From assembly GCA_019745565.1 (NCBI GenBank), contig JAIESW010000038.1:29173-93172 (forward strand): a DNA stretch of 64,000 bases. The letters are read 5' to 3'. The notes below the pieces were generated by a model. That model did no database searches. It had not been told where the DNA came from and was given only the letters and a program-made list of their open reading frames with translations. The position numbers and the translations under genes were made by a program. Origin of the DNA: Burkholderiales bacterium (GTDB taxonomy: Bacteria; Pseudomonadota; Gammaproteobacteria; Burkholderiales; Ga0077523). The number at the start of each line of letters is the position of its first letter. The stretch's first letter is position 1. Shown one piece after another: positions 8,689 through 17,074 of the stretch.

Positions 8689-9201
8689 CTACTTCAGGAG
8701 CTGCGGAATCCAGCGCAGGCCGAACATGCGCGACTGACGATGCTCGCGTGCTTCGTTCGAGCGGTCGGGCGCCGCGTACAGCACGATGCCCGTGTAGAGC
8801 TTGGCGAGATCCTCGAGGTTGCCGCGCAGCATCGCGGTTTCGCCGGGCACGAAGTAGCGCACTTCGCGTTCGTCGATGTGAACGACCAGCGCCGGGCGAT
8901 GGAAGCGTCCATCGTCGGTATCCGGGTTCTGCAGCAGCGCAAGGCAAGGCAAGGATTCGGTCGGAATGCGCGACAGCCGCACGCAGCGATAGCTGCAGCG
9001 CAGGCCTAACTTCTCCGCCGCGGTTTCGAGCGACGACCAAGAGTACGGCTCGGCCGTTGCGTCGAGCAGCGCTTCCGCATCGCACGAGGTGCGATAGCTG
9101 CGACACAGCGCCTGCAGACACCAGAGCAGTTGACCGCGGGTGAGCGAGGTCACGGACTGCGTGTCGGTGGCGCGACGGCGGCGCGTGAGCAGCGGGTGCA
9201 T
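8689..9201 (-). CDS. Stand-alone C39-peptidase-like domain of a type I secretion transporter
   Basis: 170 residues from ATG 9201; a GTG at 9288 would add 29. The order LTRGQLLWCLQALCRSY, SSLETAAEKLGL, SLPCLALL and LYTGIVLY fits the C39-like domain at the N-terminus of HlyB-type ABC exporters. The final FGLRWIPQLLK resembles the linker that leads into the first membrane helix of those exporters, but a stop follows at once and no transporter continues downstream. The canonical peptidase Cys motif is not convincing, as in the catalytically dead HlyB domain. It may be a relic of a deleted transporter or a free-standing substrate-binding domain. No RTX or membrane-fusion genes are in the window. 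Confidence 0.6.
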   Translation of the reverse strand: MHPLLTRRRRATDTQSVTSLTRGQLLWCLQALCRSYRTSCDAEALLDATAEPYSWSSLETAAEKLGLRCSYRCVRLSRIPTESLPCLALLQNPDTDDGRFHRPALVVHIDEREVRYFVPGETAMLRGNLEDLAKLYTGIVLYAAPDRSNEAREHRQSRMFGLRWIPQLLK

Positions 9202-9310
9202 GGCACCCACTCTCGAAGCAACCCATATGCCACGAAAAATCGAGTCCTCGCGGGCAAACTGCCACGCGATGGAAATGCCAAATCGCACGGGGACTTGGCG
9301 CCCGTTCCTG

Positions 9311-10600
9311 CTACAAAGTCTCCTTGATCAGGCGACCGTTCGCCGCCTGAGTGGGTCGCGCGCTCTTGTCATGGAGCTTCCCGAACACGCCGATCTGTTC
9401 GCGCGACACCTGCACCGGCGTCTTCAGCACGATCCACTGGACCCCTTCGGTGCACGGGGGCGTGGTGAGCGATCCGGTGTACGTGTAGTAGCCGCGCACC
9501 TTGGGCAGCAGCTGCGCGGCATCGATCTTCACCGACGGCAACTCGTCCTCGCGCAACTGTTCGATGGGCAGGTTGTTCCACAGCGTCTGGATGAACGGGT
9601 TGTCGGCCCCGGCGATGAACAGCACCGCGACCACTGCGAGGCGGTCATCCTTGTCCTTGTGCACCAGGTGCGCCACCATCTCGTAGGTGCGTCCGTTGAT
9701 GCGTTCCTCCGCCGGCTTGTGGAAGTGGAACTGCTTCAACTCGAAAGTCTTCCCGCTCACGGTGATGGAACTGCCGGACGCGTAGTTCACCTGCACCGTG
9801 TGGCCGTTGTCGATGATCTTGAGCGGCGAGCTCTTGTAGTCGAACTTCACGTTGTCGAGCGTCAGCTTGACCCCGCCGCGGATGTCGATCGGCGACTGGC
9901 GCTGCCCGGACGCGCACTGCTTGAACTCGGGCGAGAGCTTGTGCCATTGGCCGGCACCGTCCTTCACACCGGTATAGCTCCAGTGCACGTGCTTCGGTTC
10001 GGGCTTCTCCGCCTTGGCTTCCTCCGCTGTCTTGGCCGCGACCTTTGCGGTCGACGCTGCGGCCGGTTTGGCGGGTTCCACGACCGCTACGGGTTTCGAC
10101 TTGCGTTTGCGCTTGGGCGCAGCCTTGGCCTGGGAGGGCTCCGGGAGCGCCACGATGACCTGGCCCGGCACGGCTGCTGGGGAGACTTGCCCCGCGACGG
10201 CCACCGGGGCCGCAGGCTTGCGGCACGCGTACTCGAGCATGCGCTCGCGCGGCGTATCGGGCACGGCGGGTCGCGGCAACTCCACGCCGTCCAGATTCTT
10301 GCGCATGAGTTCGGTGCCGTCCGCCGCGAAGAAGATGCGGGCGAGCGGCATGGACGTCCTGCGTGCGCACTGGTAGCTCATCAGCGTCTTGACACTGCGC
10401 CACTGGACGTCGCCGCTGTCATGGGTCTGGTCCTCGGTGTACGTGACCCGATCCCACGCGCGGGCATTGACGCCGTCGCCGACCAAGCTCGAGGTGTCCA
10501 GCTCGACCCGCATCCAGGGGGGCGAAGCAATGTCCATCCAGTCCGATCCGAAGACCGGAACGGATGAGAGCGATACCAGCAGGACGGCCAGAGGACGCAT
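9311..10600 (-). CDS. Alpha-carbonic anhydrase with an N-terminal adhesin-E-like domain
   Basis: 429 residues. A signal peptide (to about residue 19) is followed by a ~110-residue domain with SDWMDIA, RAWDRVTY and LMSYQCAR that resembles the surface-adhesin-E-like domain. An Ala/Pro/Lys linker (about 128-200) leads to an alpha-carbonic anhydrase domain (about 203-429). Zinc ligands H292 and H294 (QFHFH) and H311 (AHLVH) are present, as is SLTTPPCTEGV. The domain hydrates CO2 in the periplasm in known cases. The usual SEH after the second His reads AEER. The ATG at 10600 precedes a convincing signal sequence, though the ribosome site is weak. It is divergent from the DAHP synthase gene. Confidence 0.88.
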   Translation of the reverse strand: MRPLAVLLVSLSSVPVFGSDWMDIASPPWMRVELDTSSLVGDGVNARAWDRVTYTEDQTHDSGDVQWRSVKTLMSYQCARRTSMPLARIFFAADGTELMRKNLDGVELPRPAVPDTPRERMLEYACRKPAAPVAVAGQVSPAAVPGQVIVALPEPSQAKAAPKRKRKSKPVAVVEPAKPAAASTAKVAAKTAEEAKAEKPEPKHVHWSYTGVKDGAGQWHKLSPEFKQCASGQRQSPIDIRGGVKLTLDNVKFDYKSSPLKIIDNGHTVQVNYASGSSITVSGKTFELKQFHFHKPAEERINGRTYEMVAHLVHKDKDDRLAVVAVLFIAGADNPFIQTLWNNLPIEQLREDELPSVKIDAAQLLPKVRGYYTYTGSLTTPPCTEGVQWIVLKTPVQVSREQIGVFGKLHDKSARPTQAANGRLIKETL

Positions 10601-10773
10601 GGATTGGTGGAAACCACTGAAAGTCCCTCCAACTACGGCATTCGGGACCGGAAATTGAGTTCAGGGCCGGCCGCCCGGGGGCGGCCTTTCTCCCCGGGAG
10701 GGCGTCCGGTAGACTTCCAGGTCCACGCGGGCGCCCGCCCGCCGCAGCGGCATTTCAAGCCCCGGATACGGTC

Positions 10774-11877
10774 ATGGACGAAAAACTCGTATACAACGTC
10801 AACGTCGTCGAGCAGCAGGTGCTCGCCTCCCCCGAGGAGATCAAGCGCCGCCTGCCGCTCTCGGAACGCGCCGAGCGCACGGTGCTGGAAGGCCGCCAGA
10901 CGGTGGAGCGGATCCTCGACCGGCGCGACCATCGCCTGCTGGTGGTCGTGGGCCCCTGCTCGATCCACGACCCGGCCGCCGCCATGGACTACGCGCGACG
11001 CCTGAAGGCCGTGGCCGACGAAGTGAGCGACACGATCTTCGTCGTGATGCGGGTCTACTTCGAGAAGCCCCGCACCACCACGGGCTGGAAGGGCCTCATC
11101 AACGATCCGCGCATGGACGACTCCTTCGCCATCGAGGAAGGCCTGCAGCTCGCGCGCAAGGTGCTGCTCGACATCAACGAGCTGGGCCTCCCGGCGGGCA
11201 CCGAAGCACTCGATCCGATCAGCCCCCAGTATCTCGGCGACCTGGTCACCTGGAGCGCCATCGGGGCCCGCACCACCGAATCGCAGACCCACCGCGAAAT
11301 GGCGAGCGGCCTGTCCACGCCGGTGGGCTTCAAGAACGGCACGGACGGCGGCCTGCAGGTCGCGATCAACGCGCTGCTGTCGGTCTCGCGTCCGCACAGT
11401 TTCCTCGGCATCAACCCGCAGGGCGAGGTGGCGATCATCCGCACCCGCGGCAACGCCTACGGCCACATCGTGCTGCGCGGTGGCGCGAAGGGCCCGAACT
11501 ACGATTCGGTCACCGTGGCGCTGGTGGAGAAGGAGCTCGCCAAGAACAAGCTGCCGGCGAACATCATGATCGACTGCAGCCACGCCAACTCCAACAAGGA
11601 CCCGAGCCTGCAGCCGCTGGTGATGCACGACGTCGCGCACCAGATCGTCGAGGGCAATCGGGCCATCGTCGGCGTGATGGTGGAAAGCAACATCAACGCG
11701 GGCAACCAGTCGATCCCGGCCGATCTGAAGCAGCTCAAGTACGGCGTGTCGGTGACCGACGGCTGCATCGACTGGGCCACCACGGAAAAGACGCTCCGCG
11801 ATGCGCGTGCGAAGCTGAAGGATGCGCTGCCGGCGCGCCTGCCGCGGATGGCGGAAGTGCGGAGTCTGCGGGGCTAG
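10774..11877 (+). CDS. aroG: 3-deoxy-7-phosphoheptulonate (DAHP) synthase, class I
   Basis: 367 residues, the normal length for AroF/G/H enzymes. Motifs include VVVGPCSIHD, KPRTTTGWKG, QTHREMASGLS and IDCSHANSNKD, which hold substrate and metal ligands. It condenses phosphoenolpyruvate and erythrose 4-phosphate, the first step of aromatic amino acid synthesis, in the cytosol. The N-terminal arm typical of feedback-controlled members is present, but which amino acid inhibits it cannot be told, so the symbol is tentative among aroF, aroG and aroH. It stands alone, with a GC-rich hairpin in its upstream gap. Confidence 0.93.
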   Translation: MDEKLVYNVNVVEQQVLASPEEIKRRLPLSERAERTVLEGRQTVERILDRRDHRLLVVVGPCSIHDPAAAMDYARRLKAVADEVSDTIFVVMRVYFEKPRTTTGWKGLINDPRMDDSFAIEEGLQLARKVLLDINELGLPAGTEALDPISPQYLGDLVTWSAIGARTTESQTHREMASGLSTPVGFKNGTDGGLQVAINALLSVSRPHSFLGINPQGEVAIIRTRGNAYGHIVLRGGAKGPNYDSVTVALVEKELAKNKLPANIMIDCSHANSNKDPSLQPLVMHDVAHQIVEGNRAIVGVMVESNINAGNQSIPADLKQLKYGVSVTDGCIDWATTEKTLRDARAKLKDALPARLPRMAEVRSLRG

Positions 11878-11952
11878 AGGGCGGGGGCCAGGGTTCGCGC
11901 AATGCGGTTTGCCAGCTGCCCTAGCCCCTAGTCCCTGTATTTCCCCAGTCCG

Positions 11953-12351
11953 TCAGTCGCAGGACATCCAGCCGCAAACCTGTTTTCCCGCCACGCGTGC
12001 GGACCAGCGCGTGGCCTCTTCCATCGAGGCCTTCATGGCCTTGCGCACCGTGGGGCACGCGCTTTCCGGCACGTCGATGGGTTCCTCCAGCGCCGCTGCG
12101 CGGCGGTTCGCGATACCGGCCGCCGTGATGTCGAGCCAGCCTTCGGCGGAATCGAACACCTCCTGCCAGGCCTCGGCATGCTCCTTGGTCGCGGGCGCCT
12201 TGGGATCGCAGACCTCCAGTGCCGCCTGGAGCTGCGCCTTGCGATAGGCGAGCTGATAGATCTCGTTGCGCGTGGCGCGCTCGCGGACGTCGTCGCAACC
12301 GGCGAGCAGGATCAGAGGGAGCAGCAGCGCGAGGCAGAGGCGGGGCGTCAT
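11953..12351 (-). CDS. Small lipoprotein of unknown function
   Basis: 132 residues. MTPRLCLALLLPLILLAGC is a lipoprotein signal with an LAGC lipobox; the DD after the Cys would, by the E. coli rule, favour retention in the inner membrane. The mature part is helical with three more cysteines (VCDPKA, SACPTV, VCGWMSC). I do not recognise a family. It sits convergent to aroG and divergent from the YbhB-like gene. Confidence 0.65.
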   Translation of the reverse strand: MTPRLCLALLLPLILLAGCDDVRERATRNEIYQLAYRKAQLQAALEVCDPKAPATKEHAEAWQEVFDSAEGWLDITAAGIANRRAAALEEPIDVPESACPTVRKAMKASMEEATRWSARVAGKQVCGWMSCD

Positions 12352-12553
12352 GGACGGATCGGGGCATCGAGAGGCGGAGCGGAAACCGATTCATCAACGG
12401 CACGGCGACTCGCAACTGGAGGGCGACTTGCTCCTGCGGTCGGGGCGGAACTGCGGGAACCCGTTGCGACACGGCGGCGGCAGGCGGATCATTTCCGTAC
12501 GGAGGCGGTTCGGGATATCGCCACCGCGCCGTCCTGAACCATCGGGAGGAACC

Positions 12554-13099
12554 ATGTCGAGGCGCGCCGCGCTGTGGACCCTGCTGGTCTTCGCTGCACT
12601 CGCCCGAGCGGAGGAGAAAGCCATGACGATCGCCCTCACGTCGTCCGCGTTCGCCCACAACGGCCCCATCCCGGCCCGGTTCACCTGCGAGGGTGCGAAC
12701 GTCTCACCTGCGCTCGCCTGGAGCGGCTTGCCGGCGGGCACCAAGAGCCTGGCCCTGATCGTCGACGATCCCGACGCCCCCGATCCGGCGGCACCGCGGA
12801 TGACCTGGGTCCATTGGGTGCTCTTCAATCTGCCGCCCTCGGCCAAGGGCCTGCCCGAAGGCGTGGCCACCCAGGCGCTGCCGTCCGGCGCGCGGCCCGG
12901 CGTCAACGACTTCTCCACGACAGCCTACGGCGGTCCGTGCCCGCCCGTGGGACGTCATCGCTACTTCCACAAGCTGTACGCGCTCGACACGGTTCTCGCC
13001 GATCTCGATCGGCCGCGCAAGGCCGACCTCGAACGCGCCATGAAGGGGCACGTGCTCGGCGAGGCTCAACTGGTCGGCACGTATCAGAAGACCCGCTAA
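12554..13099 (+). CDS. YbhB/YbcL-type Raf-kinase-inhibitor-like (PEBP) protein, exported
   Basis: 181 residues: a signal peptide (to about residue 19, ARAEE) and one PEBP domain with the ligand-pocket motifs DDPDAPD, WVHWVLFN and GRHRYFHKLYALD. The bacterial PEBP fold binds phosphate-like ligands, and its physiological role is mostly unknown. A GGGAGGA ribosome site fixes the ATG at 12554; the ATG at MTIALT would give a cytosolic form like E. coli YbhB. The stop codon overlaps that of the convergent isomerase gene. Confidence 0.87.
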   Translation: MSRRAALWTLLVFAALARAEEKAMTIALTSSAFAHNGPIPARFTCEGANVSPALAWSGLPAGTKSLALIVDDPDAPDPAAPRMTWVHWVLFNLPPSAKGLPEGVATQALPSGARPGVNDFSTTAYGGPCPPVGRHRYFHKLYALDTVLADLDRPRKADLERAMKGHVLGEAQLVGTYQKTR

Positions 13100-13749
13100 C
13101 GCGTTATGGGGATGCGCTGCGCGGCCATCGGCAGGTCGTTGGCGCCCTGCATCACCGTGGAACGGAACACGGGCGCTCCGGCCAGATAGTCGAGAAGCAT
13201 GGGCGTCGCGTCCTCGCCCCAGAACACTTCGCCGTCGGTCGTCACGAAGGTCGGCACGCCGAACACGCCGCGCGTCGTGGCCTCTTCGCCGTTGTCCCTC
13301 AGCCGCGCCTTGACCTCGGGCGCTGCGATGCGCGCATCCGCGTCCGGAACACCGAGCCGGTCGCACAGGAGCTTCCATGACGACGGGTCGTCTGTGCTGA
13401 GGCCGTCACGCCAGACGAAACGGAAAATGTCGAGCACCGCTTCGCGCTTCGCGTCGAGGGCGATCGCGAGCCGCAGCAGCTTGAGCGGATTGAACGGATG
13501 CGCCGGCGGGATCTTCGGATCGAGACCCCGCCGCGCGGCCTGCCAGACGAACTGCCGATAGGTGAAGCGGCGCTTCGGCGCGATCTCCGCAGGACCTTTC
13601 TGGCCCCAACGCTCCAGCAGGCCGGCAAACAGGATCGGCACACAGCGCACGTCCGCCACCGCATCGACTTCCCCCAGCCGTTCCGCCTGCAGGTAGGCGT
13701 ACGGCGAGATGACGTCGAAATACCAGTCGACGGCGGGACGTGTGCTCAT
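13096..13749 (-). CDS. 2-hydroxychromene-2-carboxylate isomerase family protein (DsbA/kappa-GST fold)
   Basis: 217 residues. WYFDVISPYAYL near the N-terminus carries the conserved Ser (S15) that replaces the redox Cys of DsbA, and GVFGVPTFV provides the cis-Pro loop. Known members isomerise 2-hydroxychromene-2-carboxylate with glutathione in naphthalene degradation; many homologues act in other, unknown glutathione-dependent reactions. ATG 13749 is chosen for the motif position; an upstream ATG would run into the intergenic repeat. No naphthalene genes are near, so the exact substrate is open. Confidence 0.8.
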   Translation of the reverse strand: MSTRPAVDWYFDVISPYAYLQAERLGEVDAVADVRCVPILFAGLLERWGQKGPAEIAPKRRFTYRQFVWQAARRGLDPKIPPAHPFNPLKLLRLAIALDAKREAVLDIFRFVWRDGLSTDDPSSWKLLCDRLGVPDADARIAAPEVKARLRDNGEEATTRGVFGVPTFVTTDGEVFWGEDATPMLLDYLAGAPVFRSTVMQGANDLPMAAQRIPITR

Positions 13750-13752
13750 GTC

Positions 13753-13907
13753 AGTGGCGCCGGGCCGCCCCAAGACACTGACGCGCCCCCTCAGGGGGCA
13801 GCGACCGCAGGGAGCGTGGGGGAGCGTTCATCTCTAGTGGCGCCAGGCCGCCCCAAGACACTGACACGCCCCCTCGGGGGGGGCAGCGACCAAAGGGACC
13901 GTGGGGC
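13753..13907. repeat. Tandem pair of an intergenic GC-hairpin repeat
   Basis: Two copies of a ~71-base element, at 13753-13823 and 13836-13907 (period 83). Each starts AGTGGCGCC and contains CCGCCCCAAGACACTGAC, then a CGCCCCCT / GGGGGCAG hairpin, then a purine-rich tail. Similar short hairpin units are common between genes in Burkholderiales. They lie in the gap between the isomerase and cyclase genes. Confidence 0.8.
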
Positions 13908-13926
13908 TCGTTTCATCCTACCGCGA

Positions 13927-14877
13927 TCAGTGAATCGCCACCGGCGCCACGGTCGAGCCCGTGCCGCCCTTGATCTTGAGCGGCTGCACTGCAAACGCGA
14001 ACTGGTGGATGTTCTTCGCAGCCAGTTCGTCGAGCTTCATGTTCTCGAGCAGGAAGATGCCGTTCACGACCAGCGCGATCTGGTGCACCGGCAGGCTGAT
14101 GGCCTTGTCGGGGTTGGGCGCGACTTCGACACCGAAGGTGTCGGCACCGATCAGCATCACGTCCTGCTTCGCCAGCCACTCCGCGGCGGGCGCGCCGATG
14201 CCGGGCGTGGTGGCGTTGTACTTGGCGTTGTCCACACCCCAGAGCTTGCCGAAACCGGAATGGATCAGCACGGCGTCGCCGGGCTGGATGCTCAGATTCT
14301 GCCGCTTCAACGCCCCCTGCAGATCGTCCGGCGTGATCTCGTAACCGGCCTGCAGCATATCCACGCCCTTCAGCGCCGCGACGTCGATCAGCAGGCCGCG
14401 CGTGAACAGCATGCCGATGCCGTCCACACCCATCTTCGTGAAGCCGCCGCGCGTGGCGATGTCGTCGATCTTCACGCAGTTGTACGTCATGTCGCCGATG
14501 GTCTGGTGCGGAAACATGTCGAACTGCGTGCCCACCTGGCCCAGTTCGGTGAAGATGAGTTCCTCGTTGCTGCGGCGCTGGTTCGAACCCAGCGACGGTC
14601 CGGTGCGCTTCAAGTGGATCTCGAACTTGCGCGTGCCGAACAGCGGGATATCGGACGACAGCGTACGACCCAGCTCGATGACTTCGCCGGTGCGGATCAG
14701 GCCGGCCGCCTTCAGCACCTGCTGTGCGTTCTGCAGATTCGCGGCACCGCGCACATCGGCCGCACCCCACTTGGACGGGCACCGTGCCTCGGGCGCCGGC
14801 GGCGTCCAACTCTGAGCCTGGGAACCAAACGCGACGGCGCACAGCGCCAGTCCGGAAAGACCTGCGACGAGCTTCAT
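13927..14877 (-). CDS. Cyclase family protein (kynurenine formamidase-like), exported
   Basis: 316 residues with a signal peptide (MKLVAGLSGLALCAVAFG, cut near AQS). The cyclase fold is recognised from ELGRTLSSDIP, GTQFDMFPH and GADTFGVE. In most members the metal motif is HxGTHxDxxxH; here the first positions read VGTQFDMFPH, so the two leading His are Val and Gln and metal binding may be altered. Canonical relatives hydrolyse N-formylkynurenine or related amides. A GGAG ribosome site supports the ATG. It is followed by the small holin-like membrane protein gene on the same strand but apparently without shared function. Confidence 0.78.
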   Translation of the reverse strand: MKLVAGLSGLALCAVAFGSQAQSWTPPAPEARCPSKWGAADVRGAANLQNAQQVLKAAGLIRTGEVIELGRTLSSDIPLFGTRKFEIHLKRTGPSLGSNQRRSNEELIFTELGQVGTQFDMFPHQTIGDMTYNCVKIDDIATRGGFTKMGVDGIGMLFTRGLLIDVAALKGVDMLQAGYEITPDDLQGALKRQNLSIQPGDAVLIHSGFGKLWGVDNAKYNATTPGIGAPAAEWLAKQDVMLIGADTFGVEVAPNPDKAISLPVHQIALVVNGIFLLENMKLDELAAKNIHQFAFAVQPLKIKGGTGSTVAPVAIH

Positions 14878-14910
14878 CTTCTTCTCCTCCCCTCTAGATG
14901 ACTGCGTGTT

Positions 14911-15291
14911 CTATTGCTTGTTGACGGTCATGCGAACCACCTGGCCGCGCAGCAGCAGGTTCAACAGGAAGCTGAAGAACGAGATGAACAACGCGGCGAA
15001 GAACGCTTGCCAGAACGTGCCGACGGTGAAACCCGGCACCAGCCACGCGATCAGGAACAGGATCAGCGTGTTGAGGACCAGCACGAAGAGCCCGAGGGTC
15101 ACGAACGTGATGGGCAAGGTCAGGATGAACAGGATCGGCTTCAGAAACGTGTTCACGAGACCGAAGACCAGCCCCGCGAGCAGCAATGCCTCCGGCCCGG
15201 AGAATGCCAGCCCCGGCAGCAAGCGCGAAGCGACCCACAGCGTCAGGGTGTTGATGCCCCAGAAGACCAGGAAACGGACGACGGTCTGCAT
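14911..15291 (-). CDS. Phage holin family 4 (YvlD-type) membrane protein
   Basis: 126 residues with about four membrane helices: FLVFWGINTLTLWVASRLL, LLAGLVFGLVNTFLKPIL, FVTLGLFVLVLNTLILFLI and AFFAALFISFFSFLLNLLL. The pattern with N-TFLKPILFILTLPIT is typical of the YvlD / 'phage holin family 4' group, small inner-membrane proteins found in ordinary chromosomes. There is no prophage here. Function is not established. Its start faces the EamA transporter gene. Confidence 0.82.
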   Translation of the reverse strand: MQTVVRFLVFWGINTLTLWVASRLLPGLAFSGPEALLLAGLVFGLVNTFLKPILFILTLPITFVTLGLFVLVLNTLILFLIAWLVPGFTVGTFWQAFFAALFISFFSFLLNLLLRGQVVRMTVNKQ

Positions 15292-15324
15292 GATTCGGCG
15301 ATGGTAACCCGCCGGGCGTGTAGC

Positions 15325-16233
15325 ATGCGCGCCTCCATGGGCCCGAACACCGCCACCCTGCCGCGCTCCACGTGGCTGCTGCTCGCCATCCTCACTCTCG
15401 GCTGGGGCATGAACTGGCCCATGATCAAGATGGGCCTGGCGGACATCCCGGTGTTCACGTTCCGCTTCCTTTGCGTTGCGGCGGGTGCCATAGGCCTCTT
15501 TGCCATCGCGCGACTGAGCGGGCTCAGGATCGCCGTGCCGCGCGCAGAATGGGGTCCGCTCAGCGTGATGTCGCTGTGCAACGTCACGCTGTGGAACATC
15601 CTCATCGCATACGGCATCCAGATGATGCCGTCGGGGCGCTCCGCCATCCTCGCGTACACGATGCCGCTGTGGACCGTCCTGCTGTCCGCGCCGGTCCTGC
15701 ACGAGAAGCTCACCCGACGCCGCCTCGCCGGCATCACGCTGGGCATGGGTGGCCTCGGATTGCTGCTGGCTGCGGAGCTGGCGTCGCTGCGCGCCGCGCC
15801 CCTCGGCGCCCTGCTGATCGTCGGCGCCGCGCTGTCGTGGGCCACCGGCACGACGCTCACGAAGAAGTACCGCAGTTCCCTGCCCACCACCAGCTTCACC
15901 GCGTGGAATCTGTTCCTGGGCGGCATTCCGCTCGCCGTCGGCGCGCTCCTGCTGGAGCCGTCGCAGTGGCGCCCCATCGGTCCGTCGGCGATGGTCGGGC
16001 TCATCTACAACATGATCGTGGCGTTCGTCATCTGCCACTGGATCTGGTTCAAGATCGTCTCGCTCGCTCCCGCGGGCGTATCGGCCCTGGGCACACTGAC
16101 GATTCCCGTCGTGGCGGTCTTCAGCGGGATGCTCCTGCTCGGCGAGCGCCCCGAATGGTCGGATTACGCCGCCCTGGCGCTGATCGTCGCCGCCGTGGCA
16201 ACGGTGCTGATTCCCCGACGCCAGCCGCGCTAG
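15325..16233 (+). CDS. EamA/DMT-family transporter
   Basis: About 302 residues with ten predicted membrane helices in two EamA repeats, the second beginning near GALLIVGAALSWATGTTL. The family exports small metabolites such as amino acids, or drugs, across the inner membrane. Start is uncertain: ATGs at 15301, 15325 and 15337 are all in frame and none has a good ribosome site. It is divergent from the holin-like gene. No substrate can be assigned. Confidence 0.83.
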   Translation: MRASMGPNTATLPRSTWLLLAILTLGWGMNWPMIKMGLADIPVFTFRFLCVAAGAIGLFAIARLSGLRIAVPRAEWGPLSVMSLCNVTLWNILIAYGIQMMPSGRSAILAYTMPLWTVLLSAPVLHEKLTRRRLAGITLGMGGLGLLLAAELASLRAAPLGALLIVGAALSWATGTTLTKKYRSSLPTTSFTAWNLFLGGIPLAVGALLLEPSQWRPIGPSAMVGLIYNMIVAFVICHWIWFKIVSLAPAGVSALGTLTIPVVAVFSGMLLLGERPEWSDYAALALIVAAVATVLIPRRQPR

Positions 16234-16401
16234 CGGCCCTCTGCGCAACTCAAGACGCCCGCCGCCCCGGCCGTTAAGGCTAGGGCGCGGCGGAGCTTGG
16301 CAGAAAAGTTGCTGACACTCTGGCTGCGCTCCGACGGAGCCGGCCCGACAACCCGTCGAATGTCCACAACTTACTGTTTCCAATAAGAAAACGAAACTGC
16401 C

Positions 16402-17070
16402 ATGCGACTGAAGACCGTGTTCCTGACCCTTGCGCTCGGCGGCCTTGCCCTGACGCAGAGCGGCCTTGCCGGTGCCGATATCTACAAGTGCACGCAGGCT
16501 GATGGGACCCCGCTCTTCACCAACGTCCCCGAGGATCCGCGCTGCCAGCTCCACATGAAGCTCGACAAGGAGGCTTCGGCGGTCTCGAAGATCGTCGAGG
16601 ACCGCGCCGCCCGCCGGGTTTCGCCGGTCGCGCGCAGCAAGTACGACGATCACGTGCAGGCCGCGGCGCGCGAGCACGGCGTCGATGCAGCACTGATCCA
16701 CGCGGTGATCTCCGCGGAATCCGGATACAACCAGTTCGCGCGATCGCCCAAGGGCGCGCGCGGTCTGATGCAGCTCATTCCCGAGACGGGTGCGCGCTAC
16801 GGCGCGACCAACCTGCTCGACCCGCGTCAGAACATCGATGCCGGCACGCGCTATCTGAAGGATCTGATGGGCATGTTCGGCAACGACATGCGCCTGGCGC
16901 TCGCCGCATACAACGCCGGTGAAGGTGCGGTGATGCGCTACGGCAACATCCCGCCGTACCAGGAGACGCGCCAGTACGTGCCGAAGGTGCTCGCCTACTA
17001 CAAACGCTACAGCAAGCCCGGCGTCGGCGGGACGATCCACATCCGCAAGACGTCGACCACTACCGGCTGA
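16402..17070 (+). CDS. Lytic transglycosylase (SLT family 1) with DUF4124-like N-terminus
   Basis: 222 residues. Signal peptide to about residue 25, then a short DUF4124-like segment (DIYKCTQADGTPLFTN, with C30 and C48), then a lysozyme-like SLT domain. Catalytic E106 lies in ISAESGYN, followed by GLMQL, AYNAGEGAV and a Tyr-rich tail. It cleaves peptidoglycan strands to 1,6-anhydromuramic products in the periplasm. The gap before it (16234-16401) carries a GC-rich inverted stretch that may terminate the preceding gene. It appears to have its own promoter. Confidence 0.9.
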   Translation: MRLKTVFLTLALGGLALTQSGLAGADIYKCTQADGTPLFTNVPEDPRCQLHMKLDKEASAVSKIVEDRAARRVSPVARSKYDDHVQAAAREHGVDAALIHAVISAESGYNQFARSPKGARGLMQLIPETGARYGATNLLDPRQNIDAGTRYLKDLMGMFGNDMRLALAAYNAGEGAVMRYGNIPPYQETRQYVPKVLAYYKRYSKPGVGGTIHIRKTSTTTG

Positions 17071-17074
17071 TCGC

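Noticed and set aside
10670..10690. GC-rich hairpin GGCCGCC / GGCGGCC with TTT before aroG, possible attenuator
   Set aside because: Short T run, no leader peptide with aromatic residues, and no upstream gene on that strand.
14911..15291. Possible prophage because of the 'holin' family name
   Set aside because: The family is a common chromosomal membrane protein group; no phage genes are nearby.
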